A DNA stretch of 64,000 nt from Luteibacter jiangsuensis (GCF_030812295.1 NZ_JAUSSK010000005.1:124001-188000), one strand, 5' to 3'; numbered from the stretch's first letter, positions 39,400 to 49,308 are shown. Made by a program: numbers and translations. Notes: generated by a model not told the origin, from the letters alone.

Positions 39400-40035
39400 T
39401 CACGGGAAACAGGATGAGGTCAGGGGTAACGGCGTCACCGTGATCGCGCCGGAGGCACGCAGGGTCAATAGCGAGCCCTGCCTGCCCTCTTCGTTCGTGC
39501 CGACCTGGCTGGCCGGGTCGCCTGGCTTGCGCGCGCATGCCGCGAAGCTGAGGGTGGTACGGCCAGCGCTGGTCACGAATTCACCGGTCTGGTTGAAGGT
39601 GAAGATCGAGCCGTCCGTGCCACGCAGGGATACACCGCGGATCTGCGGCGTGTAGCGAAGAATGTCCATGTTCTTCTCGCCGGTGACGAAGGCCTGGTTC
39701 GCACCATCCGCCGTCACGTCATAGGAATACACGATCCAACCCGCGTCGTAGTCGAACGGGTCGGAGGTCGCTTCCTCGCATTCGGTGCCCGTGGTGCTGC
39801 GGCAGATCGATACGAAACGGTGCTGGCTCGCCGCCTGCCCACGCGCGAACTGCATGTCGGCCGAAAGGGAGTTGATCGCATTGGCGATGTCGCCACGGCT
39901 CATCACCGAACGAAAGCTGGGTATCGCGACCGCCGCCAGGATGGCCAGGACGAAAATGGTCACCATCAGCTCGATCAGGGAAAGCCCGCCTGACCGTTTC
40001 CCCACCCCGGTAGAACCAACCGTCAGCGCGCGCAT
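39400..40035 (-). CDS. Type IV pilus minor pseudopilin, GspH/FimT family
   Basis: 211 residues from ATG 40035 (a GTG at 40038 is an alternative); both overlap the pilE stop codon. A class III prepilin leader ends G, then LSLIELMVTIFVLAILAAVAIP, so prepilin peptidase should cut before LSLIE with Glu at +5. The body resembles FimT/FimU: an N-terminal helix, SLSADMQFARGQAASQ, and a globular part with paired Cys residues. It is the last gene of the minor-pilin operon, whereas fimU/fimT is usually the first. Probably incorporated at the pilus tip complex. Confidence 0.85.
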   Translation of the reverse strand: MRALTVGSTGVGKRSGGLSLIELMVTIFVLAILAAVAIPSFRSVMSRGDIANAINSLSADMQFARGQAASQHRFVSICRSTTGTECEEATSDPFDYDAGWIVYSYDVTADGANQAFVTGEKNMDILRYTPQIRGVSLRGTDGSIFTFNQTGEFVTSAGRTTLSFAACARKPGDPASQVGTNEEGRQGSLLTLRASGAITVTPLPLTSSCFP

Positions 40036-40466
40036 CACCAGCAGCGCCCGTTGGTGTTCCTGGCCGTGTCCGTCGACGCCGGCAATTTCGTTCCGGTGGA
40101 GTCGATGCTCAAATCACCGCAGACGTCCTTTAACTGGTCGCCCTGTGGACTGGCCGTCGCCGTATAGGACTTGGTCAGGTCATCGGAGGTGATGGTGACC
40201 TTGTAGTAACCCTTCTCCGACATGACGCTGCCTAGCTTGAGATCGCCCGTCACCGGGTCATCGCCGTAGTGGTTGAACGTGGCGTAGTAACGTTCCTGCG
40301 CGTTGGCGACGCGCATGAGCAACTCCTGGCCGTCCGCCCGGCGTGCACGGTAGGCGTAACGGCCGTACTGGGTGATCGCGATCGTCGCCAGGATAGCCAT
40401 GACGACAACCACGATCATCAACTCGAGGAGGGTGAAGCCACGTACGGGGCGAACCTTACTGGTCAT
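40035..40466 (-). CDS. pilE: Type IV pilin-like protein PilE
   Basis: 143 residues with a short basic leader (MTSKVRPVRG) and FTLLELMIVVVVMAILATIAIT, a classical prepilin cleavage site with Glu5. Features of PilE minor pilins: helix AYRARRADGQELLMRVANAQERYYATF, TASPQGDQ, and a C-terminal disulphide pair (VCGDL and the final RCW). Its start overlaps the end of pilY1 by 11 bp, and its TGA overlaps the fimT start, so translation is coupled. It should join the pilus-priming minor pilin complex. Confidence 0.9.
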   Translation of the reverse strand: MTSKVRPVRGFTLLELMIVVVVMAILATIAITQYGRYAYRARRADGQELLMRVANAQERYYATFNHYGDDPVTGDLKLGSVMSEKGYYKVTITSDDLTKSYTATASPQGDQLKDVCGDLSIDSTGTKLPASTDTARNTNGRCW

Positions 40467-43400
40467 TGAGGATTCTCCAGGAACGACGACGCCAGATGGG
40501 AGAGCCTACCGAGAATGCGGTGGAGGTGCCCTTCAGCGTAACCCCGGGAACGAGGGTCGTCCCGCCGCCGATGAGGGTCGCCGCGGCAAGGCTGCCTGTC
40601 GCAGGTGGATTGTCGACGCGCGCACCGGCGAGCGAATAGCCGGCACCGAAGGAACCGGTGCCCACGACGCCCGCGCCTGGGCCGCCCGTCGCCGCGTCCA
40701 CGACCATCAACGCACCGGCACGGCCGGGGTTGCACGGGTCGGGGCTGGTCGGGATCAGCGTGGTGATGATCGCGCGGTTGGTATTGAACAACGCGGTGGG
40801 CGTGACGACCACACGCTCGCCCGCGGACACATCGAGGTCGAAATACCACCCTCCCGTGCTGCCCGCGACCGCGTTGCTGGTCAACCCACGGTTGAAGCTC
40901 GCATCTTCGACGAGGTCTTGCGCGACCAGTTTCGAGCGGGTCCATGGCAAGCCGGTCGTATTGCCCAGGCCCGGATCGCGTATGCCGTAAACGGATTGGG
41001 TCTTCGCACCCGTCGTGGTGCGGTCGTCGTCGCCCAGGAACTTGCCCGTGCCGAACACGACCATGAAGTATTGCGAGTTCGGGTCGGGGAACAGGCGCGG
41101 CATCACGGTGATCGGCTGGTCGCCGGGAACCGTGTTCGCAGGGCTGCCACTGGTAGGACGATAGATCAGGTCGACCGTGCCCGTGCTGATGTCGCGCAGG
41201 TCGAAACGCCACAGGTTCCCCGCGAGATCGCCCGCGAAGGCGACGTCGTCGACCTGGTCGTTGTCGTAGTCGCCCAACACCGGAGATGCCAGTCCGAAGC
41301 TGGTGACGGCGCTGCCGCCATAGGTCGTCGGTGTCTGGAATTCCTTCAACACAGCGCCCGTCTGCGCATCGAGGACGAAGAGCGAGCTGAACTTGTTGAA
41401 CGATGCGGGGGCACGATAGGCCGGATCCAGACTTTCAGTCGGAAAATAACCACCCGGCACCAATACGACCCATTTGCCACTTTTCAGACGGCCGATATTC
41501 GGTTGGCCGAACGTATAACCGAGGTTCGCACCACCCACCGAGTCTGAATTGAACTCCCAGAGCACCTTGCCCGCCACGGCGGTGGCACTGGCACCCGTGG
41601 GATCGGTGATATCCATCGCATAGATGCCACGGCCGCCATAACGAAGGCCGCCCACCAGGATGGTATGCCAACCGACCGTCGATGTGGGGCGGGCCTGGCT
41701 GAAGTAGACGTCCCGGTAGATCGGCGTGGCGTCCACCGTCGGCTGGTAGCTGAAATTGTTCTTCCTCGAGAAGTACCAGAGCTTCTGGTAGGAAGCGGAG
41801 GGCACATAGGCCCACTGCTCCCGCCCGGGCGAGGACCCGCCCTGTGCGGCCAGGCGTGCGTCGAAAGCATGCAACATGCCGTCGTTCGCGGCCGCATAAA
41901 GTATCGGTTGACGATCGAGGTGATCGGCGACGAACTGTGAATAGCTCTTCTTCGGATCACTCGTGTAGGCAGCCGTTTCGGGCGCCGGGGTGCTGGCATC
42001 GATGGGGGGGAAGAAGTCGCGATATCCGCTCGAGGGATAGCTTACGTACACAGGCTGCGCGTTGACGATCGCGCCCAGCAACGAGGTGCGAGTGCGCAGC
42101 AGCGTGCCTTCATCGGTGCGGACACCGCGGACCCAGTTGACGCGCTTCTCGCCATTGGTGTCACTGATCACTTTGGTGGGATCCGGATCAGGCTGCGCGA
42201 TGTTCATGATCGCCTGCTGCGCCGCCGTCATGTTGGCGTACAGGTACTCGACGCCCTTCCCTTCGCCCGGGCCGGCGCTGGTCACGATGATGCGTGAAGT
42301 CGTACGGTCGGTGAGTGCCTTACCAGCTTCCCACAGCAGGCTGCCACGGCCACCGCTGGATGTCACGGCATAAGCCTCGAGCTTGCCCGACCAGTCGGTC
42401 GACGAAAAGCTGGGAACGTAGGTCACCGAATCCGTGCTGATTACACCGGAACTCAAGGCCGCCGAAACCGCGCTCGACGTCGTGGCGAGCACCGACTTGA
42501 TGATGTTCACCAGGCTGTTGACCAGGGTGGTCGGGTCCGAGGCGTTGAAGAAGCCGCCACGGCTGTTCACCGCACCGTGCCAGGTATCATCGATGGCTTG
42601 CGGGGAATTATTGACCGGCCGGGGCCAGGCTTTCGTGCCTGCCTTAAGCGCGGCGAGGTCGTTCGGAAAATCGAGAGTACCGGCAACGCCCAGCGTCACG
42701 TAGAACTGCGAGACGTGCTGCCAGATTGCGGGGTCGTTGGAAGGATTCCAGTAGACATCCACGTTTTTGGTGGGAGCATCCGGATCCACCACGGACGACG
42801 ACGTCAGGTCCGGCAAGTACGGCTTGACCCCGTCCTTAAGCTTGGGCTGGAGATCAGTCGCCCAGAAATACCAGGCGATATTCGCCATGGACGAGGTGTA
42901 GACGGTACCGGAAACGTTGCCGTATATCTTCGATACGGTGTCGCTGGTCGAATAGGCCGTCTTATCGGGCAGCGTCTGGTTGACCTGGCTGGTATTGGTG
43001 GAATCCATGGCCGGAGCGCCGTCAGCACTTGCCGCCGGAAGCGTGGGATCGGTCTCGTTCCAGTAACCATCCGTCACCAGCATGTGGAAATTTCTTCGGC
43101 ATATCAGGTCGGCGCTATCGTTGCCGGAAAGGCCGTTCCAGTAGGGATCGTTATCATCCTTGGTCAGCGGGGCCCGGAAAATGTTCGACGCACGGATGGT
43201 CGCGGCGCGCGCAGGCGTATCGTTGCCGCCGACGACCTGGAAAATCCAGTCGAAGAAGTCTTGGCGAACCGTCGAGGTGAGGTCGCCTATATCCTGCAAG
43301 TTCGCCGTCGCACCGAAGCGCACCGAAAGATCCGTGCTACTGCCGGAATTCGTGTTCTTCATGTTCTGCCAGGCGATGCGGATCGAGTTGCCGATCTTGG

Positions 43401-44259
43401 CGAAGGCCTGCGACATGGTCGTACGCGTCATCATGTTACGCGTGCGGTAATAGGCGAACCAATTGGCGAAATTCTGGTAGTTGCTGCTCGGTACGGCCAC
43501 CGCTTCCCAGTTGGCGGAGTTGTACAACACGCTGGTGTCGACCGTTCCGTCGGACTTCTTGATATTGGCCGTGCTCTTGAGGCGCCAGTAGTAGGGACCG
43601 CCAATCGGTTTGAGGCCGTTGGGGTCGGTATAGGTGCCGTCGAAAGGGCTGGCGGCGTTGGGTGTGCAACGCCAGCGGTTATCGACCGTGTTGTTCTTGG
43701 ACGTCACGATCACGCCCATTAAGTTGGCTTGGCGGCCATCGAACGCATCACTCTGGCTGTTACCGTTATTCCGGTATGCTGCCGCAGACGTCGCTTGTTT
43801 ATTGATTCGACGGTTGACATCGATGCCGTTCATCCAGACGGATTTCAGCGTGGCATCGGCATTCGGAAATGAAGTGCCATCGGCCCGCACGGGCGGCGTA
43901 TACGAAATGTTCGGATTGAAATAGACGCCGTTCATCGCTTCCGAACGGAGATCCGTCTTGTCGGTGATGCGAGGGTCGATCACACCCGCGCAGACCCAGG
44001 GTCTGTAGTAGCCCGTGTTGTTATTTACGGTGTCCTGCCACGACCTATTGTCGAACGGGCGGTTGTCGCCCATGTAGAAACTCTGCATCGACCCGGAATC
44101 ATCGAAGGTCACGGCGACGTTGGGCGCAACCGATGTCGTGAGGTCGGGCGGAACGCTGCCGAGGTTGGTACTGTCTGCCCTGACCAATCCAGGCAGGCCC
44201 CCGAGCGTCGTCAGGACCAGCACGGTAGCGGCCGAAAGCAGGCGTTGGGATGCGCTCAT
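40456..44259 (-). CDS. pilY1: PilY1-type pilus tip adhesin/assembly protein
   Basis: 1267 residues with a signal peptide ending around VRADS (residue 29-30). The N-terminal half has a von Willebrand A-like MIDAS start D53-D-S-G-S (TFDDSGSM). The C-terminal half is the PilY1 beta-propeller (residues about 700-1200: FDARLAAQGG, YVPSASYQKLW, MDITDPTG). It carries the calcium-binding loop DYDNDQVDD near residues 993-1001, the D-x-D-x-D-x3-D pattern needed for pilus extension/retraction control in Pseudomonas PilY1. Gene order pilV-W-X-Y1-E supports the role in priming, surface sensing and adhesion. Confidence 0.93.
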   Translation of the reverse strand: MSASQRLLSAATVLVLTTLGGLPGLVRADSTNLGSVPPDLTTSVAPNVAVTFDDSGSMQSFYMGDNRPFDNRSWQDTVNNNTGYYRPWVCAGVIDPRITDKTDLRSEAMNGVYFNPNISYTPPVRADGTSFPNADATLKSVWMNGIDVNRRINKQATSAAAYRNNGNSQSDAFDGRQANLMGVIVTSKNNTVDNRWRCTPNAASPFDGTYTDPNGLKPIGGPYYWRLKSTANIKKSDGTVDTSVLYNSANWEAVAVPSSNYQNFANWFAYYRTRNMMTRTTMSQAFAKIGNSIRIAWQNMKNTNSGSSTDLSVRFGATANLQDIGDLTSTVRQDFFDWIFQVVGGNDTPARAATIRASNIFRAPLTKDDNDPYWNGLSGNDSADLICRRNFHMLVTDGYWNETDPTLPAASADGAPAMDSTNTSQVNQTLPDKTAYSTSDTVSKIYGNVSGTVYTSSMANIAWYFWATDLQPKLKDGVKPYLPDLTSSSVVDPDAPTKNVDVYWNPSNDPAIWQHVSQFYVTLGVAGTLDFPNDLAALKAGTKAWPRPVNNSPQAIDDTWHGAVNSRGGFFNASDPTTLVNSLVNIIKSVLATTSSAVSAALSSGVISTDSVTYVPSFSSTDWSGKLEAYAVTSSGGRGSLLWEAGKALTDRTTSRIIVTSAGPGEGKGVEYLYANMTAAQQAIMNIAQPDPDPTKVISDTNGEKRVNWVRGVRTDEGTLLRTRTSLLGAIVNAQPVYVSYPSSGYRDFFPPIDASTPAPETAAYTSDPKKSYSQFVADHLDRQPILYAAANDGMLHAFDARLAAQGGSSPGREQWAYVPSASYQKLWYFSRKNNFSYQPTVDATPIYRDVYFSQARPTSTVGWHTILVGGLRYGGRGIYAMDITDPTGASATAVAGKVLWEFNSDSVGGANLGYTFGQPNIGRLKSGKWVVLVPGGYFPTESLDPAYRAPASFNKFSSLFVLDAQTGAVLKEFQTPTTYGGSAVTSFGLASPVLGDYDNDQVDDVAFAGDLAGNLWRFDLRDISTGTVDLIYRPTSGSPANTVPGDQPITVMPRLFPDPNSQYFMVVFGTGKFLGDDDRTTTGAKTQSVYGIRDPGLGNTTGLPWTRSKLVAQDLVEDASFNRGLTSNAVAGSTGGWYFDLDVSAGERVVVTPTALFNTNRAIITTLIPTSPDPCNPGRAGALMVVDAATGGPGAGVVGTGSFGAGYSLAGARVDNPPATGSLAAATLIGGGTTLVPGVTLKGTSTAFSVGSPIWRRRSWRILNDQ

Positions 44260-44270
44260 GACGATATCTC

Positions 44271-44885
44271 TCAGTTGGCCTTGGCCGCGAACGTGGTCTC
44301 GATGACCCGAACCGTGTTGTCGTTCGCTCCGGTCGAGCGGGCGGTGATCCGGTAGATATGGCTGTCGACGCTGGTGTTGCCGGTACCCGGCGACGATTGT
44401 CCCGACTCGTGCTGCGATCCGGCGCCGGCCGGCAGTTCCACGCCCAGGTCTTCGATGATGTACACCGGGTCCTTGGTCAGTTTGAAGGTCTTGTCCGCGC
44501 TTTCCGCCGTGAGCGTGCCGGCGGAATACACCGTGCTTCCCGTGTCCACCCAGCCCGGCGAATTACGGAAAGCGTCCACATCGGTATTCAACACGGTGGC
44601 ATCGTACTTGTAGCAAACAGGACCGGACGTGGTGCAGGCCATGGGGTCGAGATTGCTCGCCGTCCACAGGCGCCACTCCGCACCACGAAGGGCGGATTCC
44701 GCACCGAAGTCGGCCAACTGGGAGCTGCGCAGGCCGCCGGCGAGGCGCAACTGCATCAGCGATGTACCGGACGCGGCAATGGCGAGGATCGTGATCAACA
44801 GCAGGAAGATCAGCGCAATCACGAGCACGACGCCGGCCTGCCGCCGCGGTGCGCGCCATGCTCGATGAAGGGGAAAGCGTTTCAT
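44271..44885 (-). CDS. pilX: Type IV pilus minor pilin PilX
   Basis: 204 residues. The N-terminus RRQAG is followed by VVLVIALIFLLLITILAIAA, the PilX N-terminal transmembrane helix; PilX proteins have a G/V cleavage and lack the usual Glu5. The segment LRLAGGLRSSQLADFGAESALRGAEW (helix with AE-x-ALR-x-AE) is characteristic. A disulphide-capable Cys pair lies in ACTTSGPVCYKY. It sits between pilW and pilY1 in the operon; PilX and PilY1 interact at the pilus tip in other species. Confidence 0.9.
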   Translation of the reverse strand: MKRFPLHRAWRAPRRQAGVVLVIALIFLLLITILAIAASGTSLMQLRLAGGLRSSQLADFGAESALRGAEWRLWTASNLDPMACTTSGPVCYKYDATVLNTDVDAFRNSPGWVDTGSTVYSAGTLTAESADKTFKLTKDPVYIIEDLGVELPAGAGSQHESGQSSPGTGNTSVDSHIYRITARSTGANDNTVRVIETTFAAKAN

Positions 44886-44907
44886 GTCTGCTCCGGAACG
44901 CGTCGCA

Positions 44908-46290
44908 TCAGGGGTTGTAGTTGCGCAGCATCACCAGCGAGGTGAACTGACGGCGTAGACGCTTGTCGTCGAACCCTTGCTGGGACGGCTTGATGGCGAG
45001 GCCCGCCGTGCCCGACTGCGCCGGATAGACCGGCGCGAAATTGCCGTTGCTGCTATCGGGCGTATACAGGAAGGCTGTTTCCGGCGTGGTGAGGGTCGGC
45101 ATGGTGACCTGGCTCGAAAGCAGCAACGACACCTCGATGCTCTTCACCGCGCGCCACAGGCAGCCCGGATCGCTCGTCGTCAGGGTGTTCGCCGTCGGCG
45201 GACAGGTCACCGTCTTGTTCACCCGGGAATCGACCTGGTCGGCGGTGAGGAAACGCACGGCACCGTCGGCATCTTCCACGCCGTAGCGGAAGGTCAGGCG
45301 CTCCACGCCGCGAATCAATTCCTGGTCGGGTACCGAAACGGTGGTGCCGTTGACCCGGCGCATCAGCGCGCCCGTCTTCACGCCGGTGTCCGATCCGTTG
45401 TCGCTGACCACCTGCACGTAGTACGTGACGTTCTGCATGTCGTTCACGAAGTCGAACAGGCGCGGAGCCGACTGCGGCTGCAACGCCAGCGGCGTGATGA
45501 AGTTGCTGGCCGCGGCGGGCACGAGCTTGGCCGTCGTGCTGCCGGTCACCGCGAACACTTGCGCGCTGGAACAGTCGGCCACAAGCGCCATGCCGCTCTT
45601 GAATTCCGTGATCGGCGGCTCGGTCGCGGTCGGAGCCAGGTCGATTTCCTTGAGCGTGTTGCCGGTCAGGTCGGGCACCACCTTGTTGGTGTCGCCCAGG
45701 CGCCAGCCACGGGAAGAATCGAGATAGCGCAGCGTGAGGACATCGGTGCCCACGACGCGATTGCCGACCGCGGTTCCCGCCGTGTCGAGCTTGCCGCCCA
45801 GGAACGTCACCGGAATCGGAAGGCAGGCGCCCGTACCCGTGCAATTGTAGCCGCGCATGAACATGAACGACGGCATCGCATACGGCGCCGTCGGCGCGGC
45901 CGGATAATTGACGCCGGATTCTCCCGAGGCGCCGCCCCATTGCGTCGTGTTCTCGAACAACGCGGGCGCGTCGAGGAAATTCTTGGCGAGGACGCGTGGC
46001 GTGCGCAATCCATCCAGGTAGACGTCGGACGAGGTCTTGGTCGCGACACCACCGGTGTTGTTGCAATACATGCCGGTGGCCATGCTGAGGTCGTCATTGA
46101 GCTTGCCGACGGCGAAACGGCCGTCCTCCTGCAGGCGAGCGAGCTGCGTCTGTACCCGGTTGCTGCTGGAGGTCGAGAGGAACAGCGTGATGATGCCGGC
46201 CGACACCAGCAGGCCCAGCACCATCGCGACCATCAGCTCGATCAGGGTGACACCGCGGATGGCGCGACGCATAGAGGTACGCATGGTCAT
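44908..46290 (-). CDS. pilW: Type IV pilus minor pilin PilW
   Basis: 460 residues, in the long range for PilW. Leader MRRAIRG is followed by VTLIELMVAMVLGLLVSAGI (cleavage before V, Glu5 present), then the typical FLSTSSSNRVQTQLARLQEDGRFA helix. The large C-terminal body holds several Cys residues (GMYCNN, YNCTGTGACLP, VTCPP, GCLW). Its ATG overlaps the pilV stop (ATGA). Part of the pilV-W-X-Y1 priming complex in the inner membrane and at the pilus tip. Confidence 0.9.
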   Translation of the reverse strand: MTMRTSMRRAIRGVTLIELMVAMVLGLLVSAGIITLFLSTSSSNRVQTQLARLQEDGRFAVGKLNDDLSMATGMYCNNTGGVATKTSSDVYLDGLRTPRVLAKNFLDAPALFENTTQWGGASGESGVNYPAAPTAPYAMPSFMFMRGYNCTGTGACLPIPVTFLGGKLDTAGTAVGNRVVGTDVLTLRYLDSSRGWRLGDTNKVVPDLTGNTLKEIDLAPTATEPPITEFKSGMALVADCSSAQVFAVTGSTTAKLVPAAASNFITPLALQPQSAPRLFDFVNDMQNVTYYVQVVSDNGSDTGVKTGALMRRVNGTTVSVPDQELIRGVERLTFRYGVEDADGAVRFLTADQVDSRVNKTVTCPPTANTLTTSDPGCLWRAVKSIEVSLLLSSQVTMPTLTTPETAFLYTPDSSNGNFAPVYPAQSGTAGLAIKPSQQGFDDKRLRRQFTSLVMLRNYNP

Positions 46291-46838
46291 GGTTCGAAGA
46301 CCCAGGTGAACGATTGCAGGTTGCCGTCGTCGACGTTGTCATCCGTGCCGCCGCCGATGCCGCGTTCGGCCCAGGTGATGGTCATCGTGCATGTGCCGCC
46401 GAAGGGCGGACGCAAGCCGATCTGCGCCGTGGGGTCGTAACTGAGGTCGCCGGCCTTCGTGCATGCGATCGAGCTCGGCCCCAGGCCAGGCAGGAATGCC
46501 TGCAACTGTGCCGTCCAGAGCAGCTTGTCGCGCAACGCGATGTCGTCGGGACTGCAGGGCGTCGTCGCGTCGCACTTGGGCATGGTGCCCGTCGTGAAGG
46601 GATAGGTCGCGGAGTAATCGTCTTTCCACAGCCCGTAGGGATTGGCCCGCATGCGATCGGCCATGCTGTTGGCAAGGAAGGTCACCTGCGTGCGGACGAA
46701 GGCCGACTGGTTGGACCGCGTCGAGATGATCAACAAACCGGCGAGCCCGATGAGACCGATGCTGAAAATCAGCACGGCCATCAAGACCTCGATCAACGAC
46801 ACGCCGCGCAACGCGCGGCGGGAACGAATACTGGCCAC
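46287..46838 (-). CDS. pilV: Type IV pilus minor pilin PilV
   Basis: GTG start at 46838 with AGGGGAAG 5 bp upstream gives 183 residues and a short basic leader (VASIRSRRALRG); the longer opening to 46931 has no binding site. The cleavage region is G, then VSLIEVLMAVLIFSIGLIGLAGL with Glu5. Next comes FVRTQVTFLANSMADRMRANP, the typical PilV segment. The C-terminal globular part has TITWAERG, a conserved end motif. First gene of the minor-pilin operon; no recognisable promoter could be fixed in the 180 bp upstream. Confidence 0.88.
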   Translation of the reverse strand: MASIRSRRALRGVSLIEVLMAVLIFSIGLIGLAGLLIISTRSNQSAFVRTQVTFLANSMADRMRANPYGLWKDDYSATYPFTTGTMPKCDATTPCSPDDIALRDKLLWTAQLQAFLPGLGPSSIACTKAGDLSYDPTAQIGLRPPFGGTCTMTITWAERGIGGGTDDNVDDGNLQSFTWVFEP

Positions 46839-47019
46839 GTAGGCTTCCCCTGCATTTCCCTGTCGATAGCCTATCCCGGACCCCGGCCTTGTTAAGGCGC
46901 TTCCCGACGAGCGGTAGGTGGCCGCCGACAAGCGGAGCCTGACGAGGGCCGGGGCTCACGTTAGGATGGCAGCCCGGAGCCGCCTCGGGCGGCACCGACC
47001 ATCCACACGGGGAAATGTC

Positions 47020-47626
<607 letters not shown>

Positions 47627-47737
47627 ATCGCGCCACACGACGCCGCGCGTGTCGCCGACACGCCGGCGTCGCACCGGCATAACGCAGCGGTCACGAAGCA
47701 GCGGTGAGAATGAGCGGGCTAAGAAAGGAGTTCTTCC

Positions 47738-47998
47738 GTGCTCGCGCAGTATGTCTTCACCTCGGCCGATGTTCCGTTCCGCGTCGTTCGCCACGGCCAC
47801 CGTTGGCGTGCGCTCCACGGCGATCGCGAAGCCGGTCGCTACGACAGCGCCGAAGAGGCGATCCATGCCCTTCGCGCCGATCATCCCGATGCCCGCCTGC
47901 CCCGGCGCCTGGGCGACTGGCGCTACCTGCCGGATGCTCCCCTGCTCCACCTGGCACCGCCCAGCGCGGCGACCATGGCTCGCCTCGCGTCCGTCTAG
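47738..47998 (+). CDS. Small basic protein of unknown function
   Basis: 86 residues from a GTG start at 47738 with AGGAG upstream (about 7 bp). The sequence FRVVRHGHRWRALHGDREAGRYDSAEEAIHALRADHP suggests a beta-hairpin plus helix, loosely like the DUF2188-style WAVR proteins, one of which is encoded convergently just downstream (48002-48214). There are no signal peptide or membrane segments. No confident family assignment. Confidence 0.6.
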   Translation: MLAQYVFTSADVPFRVVRHGHRWRALHGDREAGRYDSAEEAIHALRADHPDARLPRRLGDWRYLPDAPLLHLAPPSAATMARLASV

Positions 47999-48001
47999 CG
48001 A

Positions 48002-48214
48002 TCAGAGCGCCATGCTGCGCCAATGCCCATGGTCGTCCTCGATCCGCAATTCCACGGAGGCGCCACCCGCGTGGTGCGCGCGGGCCTGGCGTAGGGCATA
48101 GGACAACGCATCGCGCTCCTGGGCGAAGCGCACCGGTTTTTCCGCATCCACTCGTACTGCCCATTCGGCACCGGATTGCGGGGGCTGCATGACGTAGACA
48201 CGGACGTAGCGCAT
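48002..48214 (-). CDS. Small DUF2188-like protein (WAVR family), second copy
   Basis: 70 residues from ATG 48214 with GGAAAGG upstream. Pattern: short strand (YVRVYVM), EWAVRVDAEK, a helix with RDALSYALRQARAHHAGG, strand VELRIED and end GHWRSMAL. It aligns with the protein encoded at 4350-4610 in the WAVR-x-D, DAL-helix, GG and G-x-WR positions, so the genome holds at least two dispersed members. It follows the GNAT gene (same strand, 16 bp). Function unknown. Confidence 0.65.
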   Translation of the reverse strand: MRYVRVYVMQPPQSGAEWAVRVDAEKPVRFAQERDALSYALRQARAHHAGGASVELRIEDDHGHWRSMAL

Positions 48215-48230
48215 CGCTCGTGGCCTTTCC

Positions 48231-48791
48231 TCAACCCTGGCGAGGCCATTCACGCGCCAGCAGGGCGAAGACGACGTCATCGACCCATTCACCGCGGAAG
48301 AAATAGCTCTCCACATGGTGGGCCTCCTGGCGAAAGCCGAGCGAACGCAACAGCGCGATGCTGGCGACGTTGCGCGGGTCCACCGAGGCCACGGCACGCC
48401 GGTAGCCCCAATCGCCAAAGGCGAGGCCGAGGGCCGTGGCCATGGCTTCGCGGGCGTAGCCACGGCCTTGCCGTTCGGGCCGGAGCGATACCCCCAACTC
48501 GATCGCCCCGCCTGGGACTGGGGGGAAATGGATGCCGAGATCGCCGACGAGTTCGGTGGAGTCCTTTTCCCGGATGGCGAGCTGGAACCAGCTATCGGGA
48601 GCGGCGAAGGGCTGGACGGCCTGCCTTGCGATGAACGCCTCGGCATCGCCGACGTTCGCCGGTTTCCAGCCCTGGTAGCGGGCCACGGCATCATCGCCAC
48701 GGTAAGCATGCAGAAGCGGTGCGTCCGCCGGAACGAGGCGGTCCAGGCGCAACCGGGCGGTGAGAAAGAGGGGGCGAACGGGATGGTCCAT
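48231..48791 (-). CDS. GNAT N-acetyltransferase (RimJ/RimL type)
   Basis: Start at ATG 48791 (MDHPVRPLFLTARLRLDRL), 186 residues; the opening to 48863 overlaps the HxlR gene and is not needed. RimJ/RimL-like features: LTARLRLDRLVPADAPLLHAY, ELGVSLRPERQGRGYAREAM (acetyl-CoA-binding R-Q-G-R-G-Y-A near 99-105) and VDPRNVASIALLRSLGFR. An acetyltransferase of unknown substrate. Similar in type to the enzyme at 16374-16910. Followed by the small WAVR protein gene. Confidence 0.85.
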   Translation of the reverse strand: MDHPVRPLFLTARLRLDRLVPADAPLLHAYRGDDAVARYQGWKPANVGDAEAFIARQAVQPFAAPDSWFQLAIREKDSTELVGDLGIHFPPVPGGAIELGVSLRPERQGRGYAREAMATALGLAFGDWGYRRAVASVDPRNVASIALLRSLGFRQEAHHVESYFFRGEWVDDVVFALLAREWPRQG

Positions 48792-48825
48792 GCGGCATCC
48801 TCGGCCTATCCGGCCGGCGCCGCAA

Positions 48826-49248
48826 CTAGTCCTCGCCGGTGGCACGCTTTTCGTAGTCGGCACGTGCCGCCTCGATGTCCGCGCGATGCTTTTCCGCCCA
48901 CAACCATACGCTGCAAAAGGCGGCGCCGAGGCTCAGGCCGATTTCGGTGAGCTCGTATTCCACGCGCGGCGGCACCACCGGATAGACCGTGCGCGTGACC
49001 AGCCCATCGGCCTCCATCTGGCGCAAGGTCTTGGTCAGCATTTTCTGGCTGACTCCACCGATAAGGTCGGCGAGGCGGCCAAAACGCAGGCGGCCATGTT
49101 CCGCCAGCACCTCCAGCGTGAGCATCGTCCAGCGGTCGGCCACGCGTTCGATGATCCCCCGCACCAGCGCGTCGAGCTCCGGGTCCGTGTAGGGCTCGCC
49201 TAGCACACGGCAAGTCTCGTCATAGATTTTCCTGGCTTTGGCTGGCAT
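48826..49248 (-). CDS. HxlR-family transcriptional regulator
   Basis: 140 residues with the HxlR winged helix: RVADRWTMLTLEVLAEHGRLRFGRLADLIGGVSQKMLTKTLRQMEADGLVTRTVYPVVPPRVEYELTEIG-type sequence at about 33-105. Cys14 and Cys111 could act as redox or ligand-sensing residues, as in some HxlR proteins, but this is not shown. It is divergent from the SDR gene at 49359 with a candidate palindrome between them, the standard layout of HxlR regulators with their target oxidoreductase. Confidence 0.92.
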   Translation of the reverse strand: MPAKARKIYDETCRVLGEPYTDPELDALVRGIIERVADRWTMLTLEVLAEHGRLRFGRLADLIGGVSQKMLTKTLRQMEADGLVTRTVYPVVPPRVEYELTEIGLSLGAAFCSVWLWAEKHRADIEAARADYEKRATGED

Positions 49249-49278
49249 ATCGATGGTTCATGGTTTCCAAAGAGTAAG

Positions 49279-49308
49279 TATGGAACTTTCTGGCTCCTAC
49301 TTTCCATA
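49279..49308. promoter_or_regulatory. Candidate HxlR operator
   Basis: Inverted repeat TATGGAA (49279-49285) and TTCCATA (49302-49308) with a 16-bp spacer, in the AT-rich divergent promoter region between the hxlR-type gene and the SDR gene. Confidence 0.4.
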
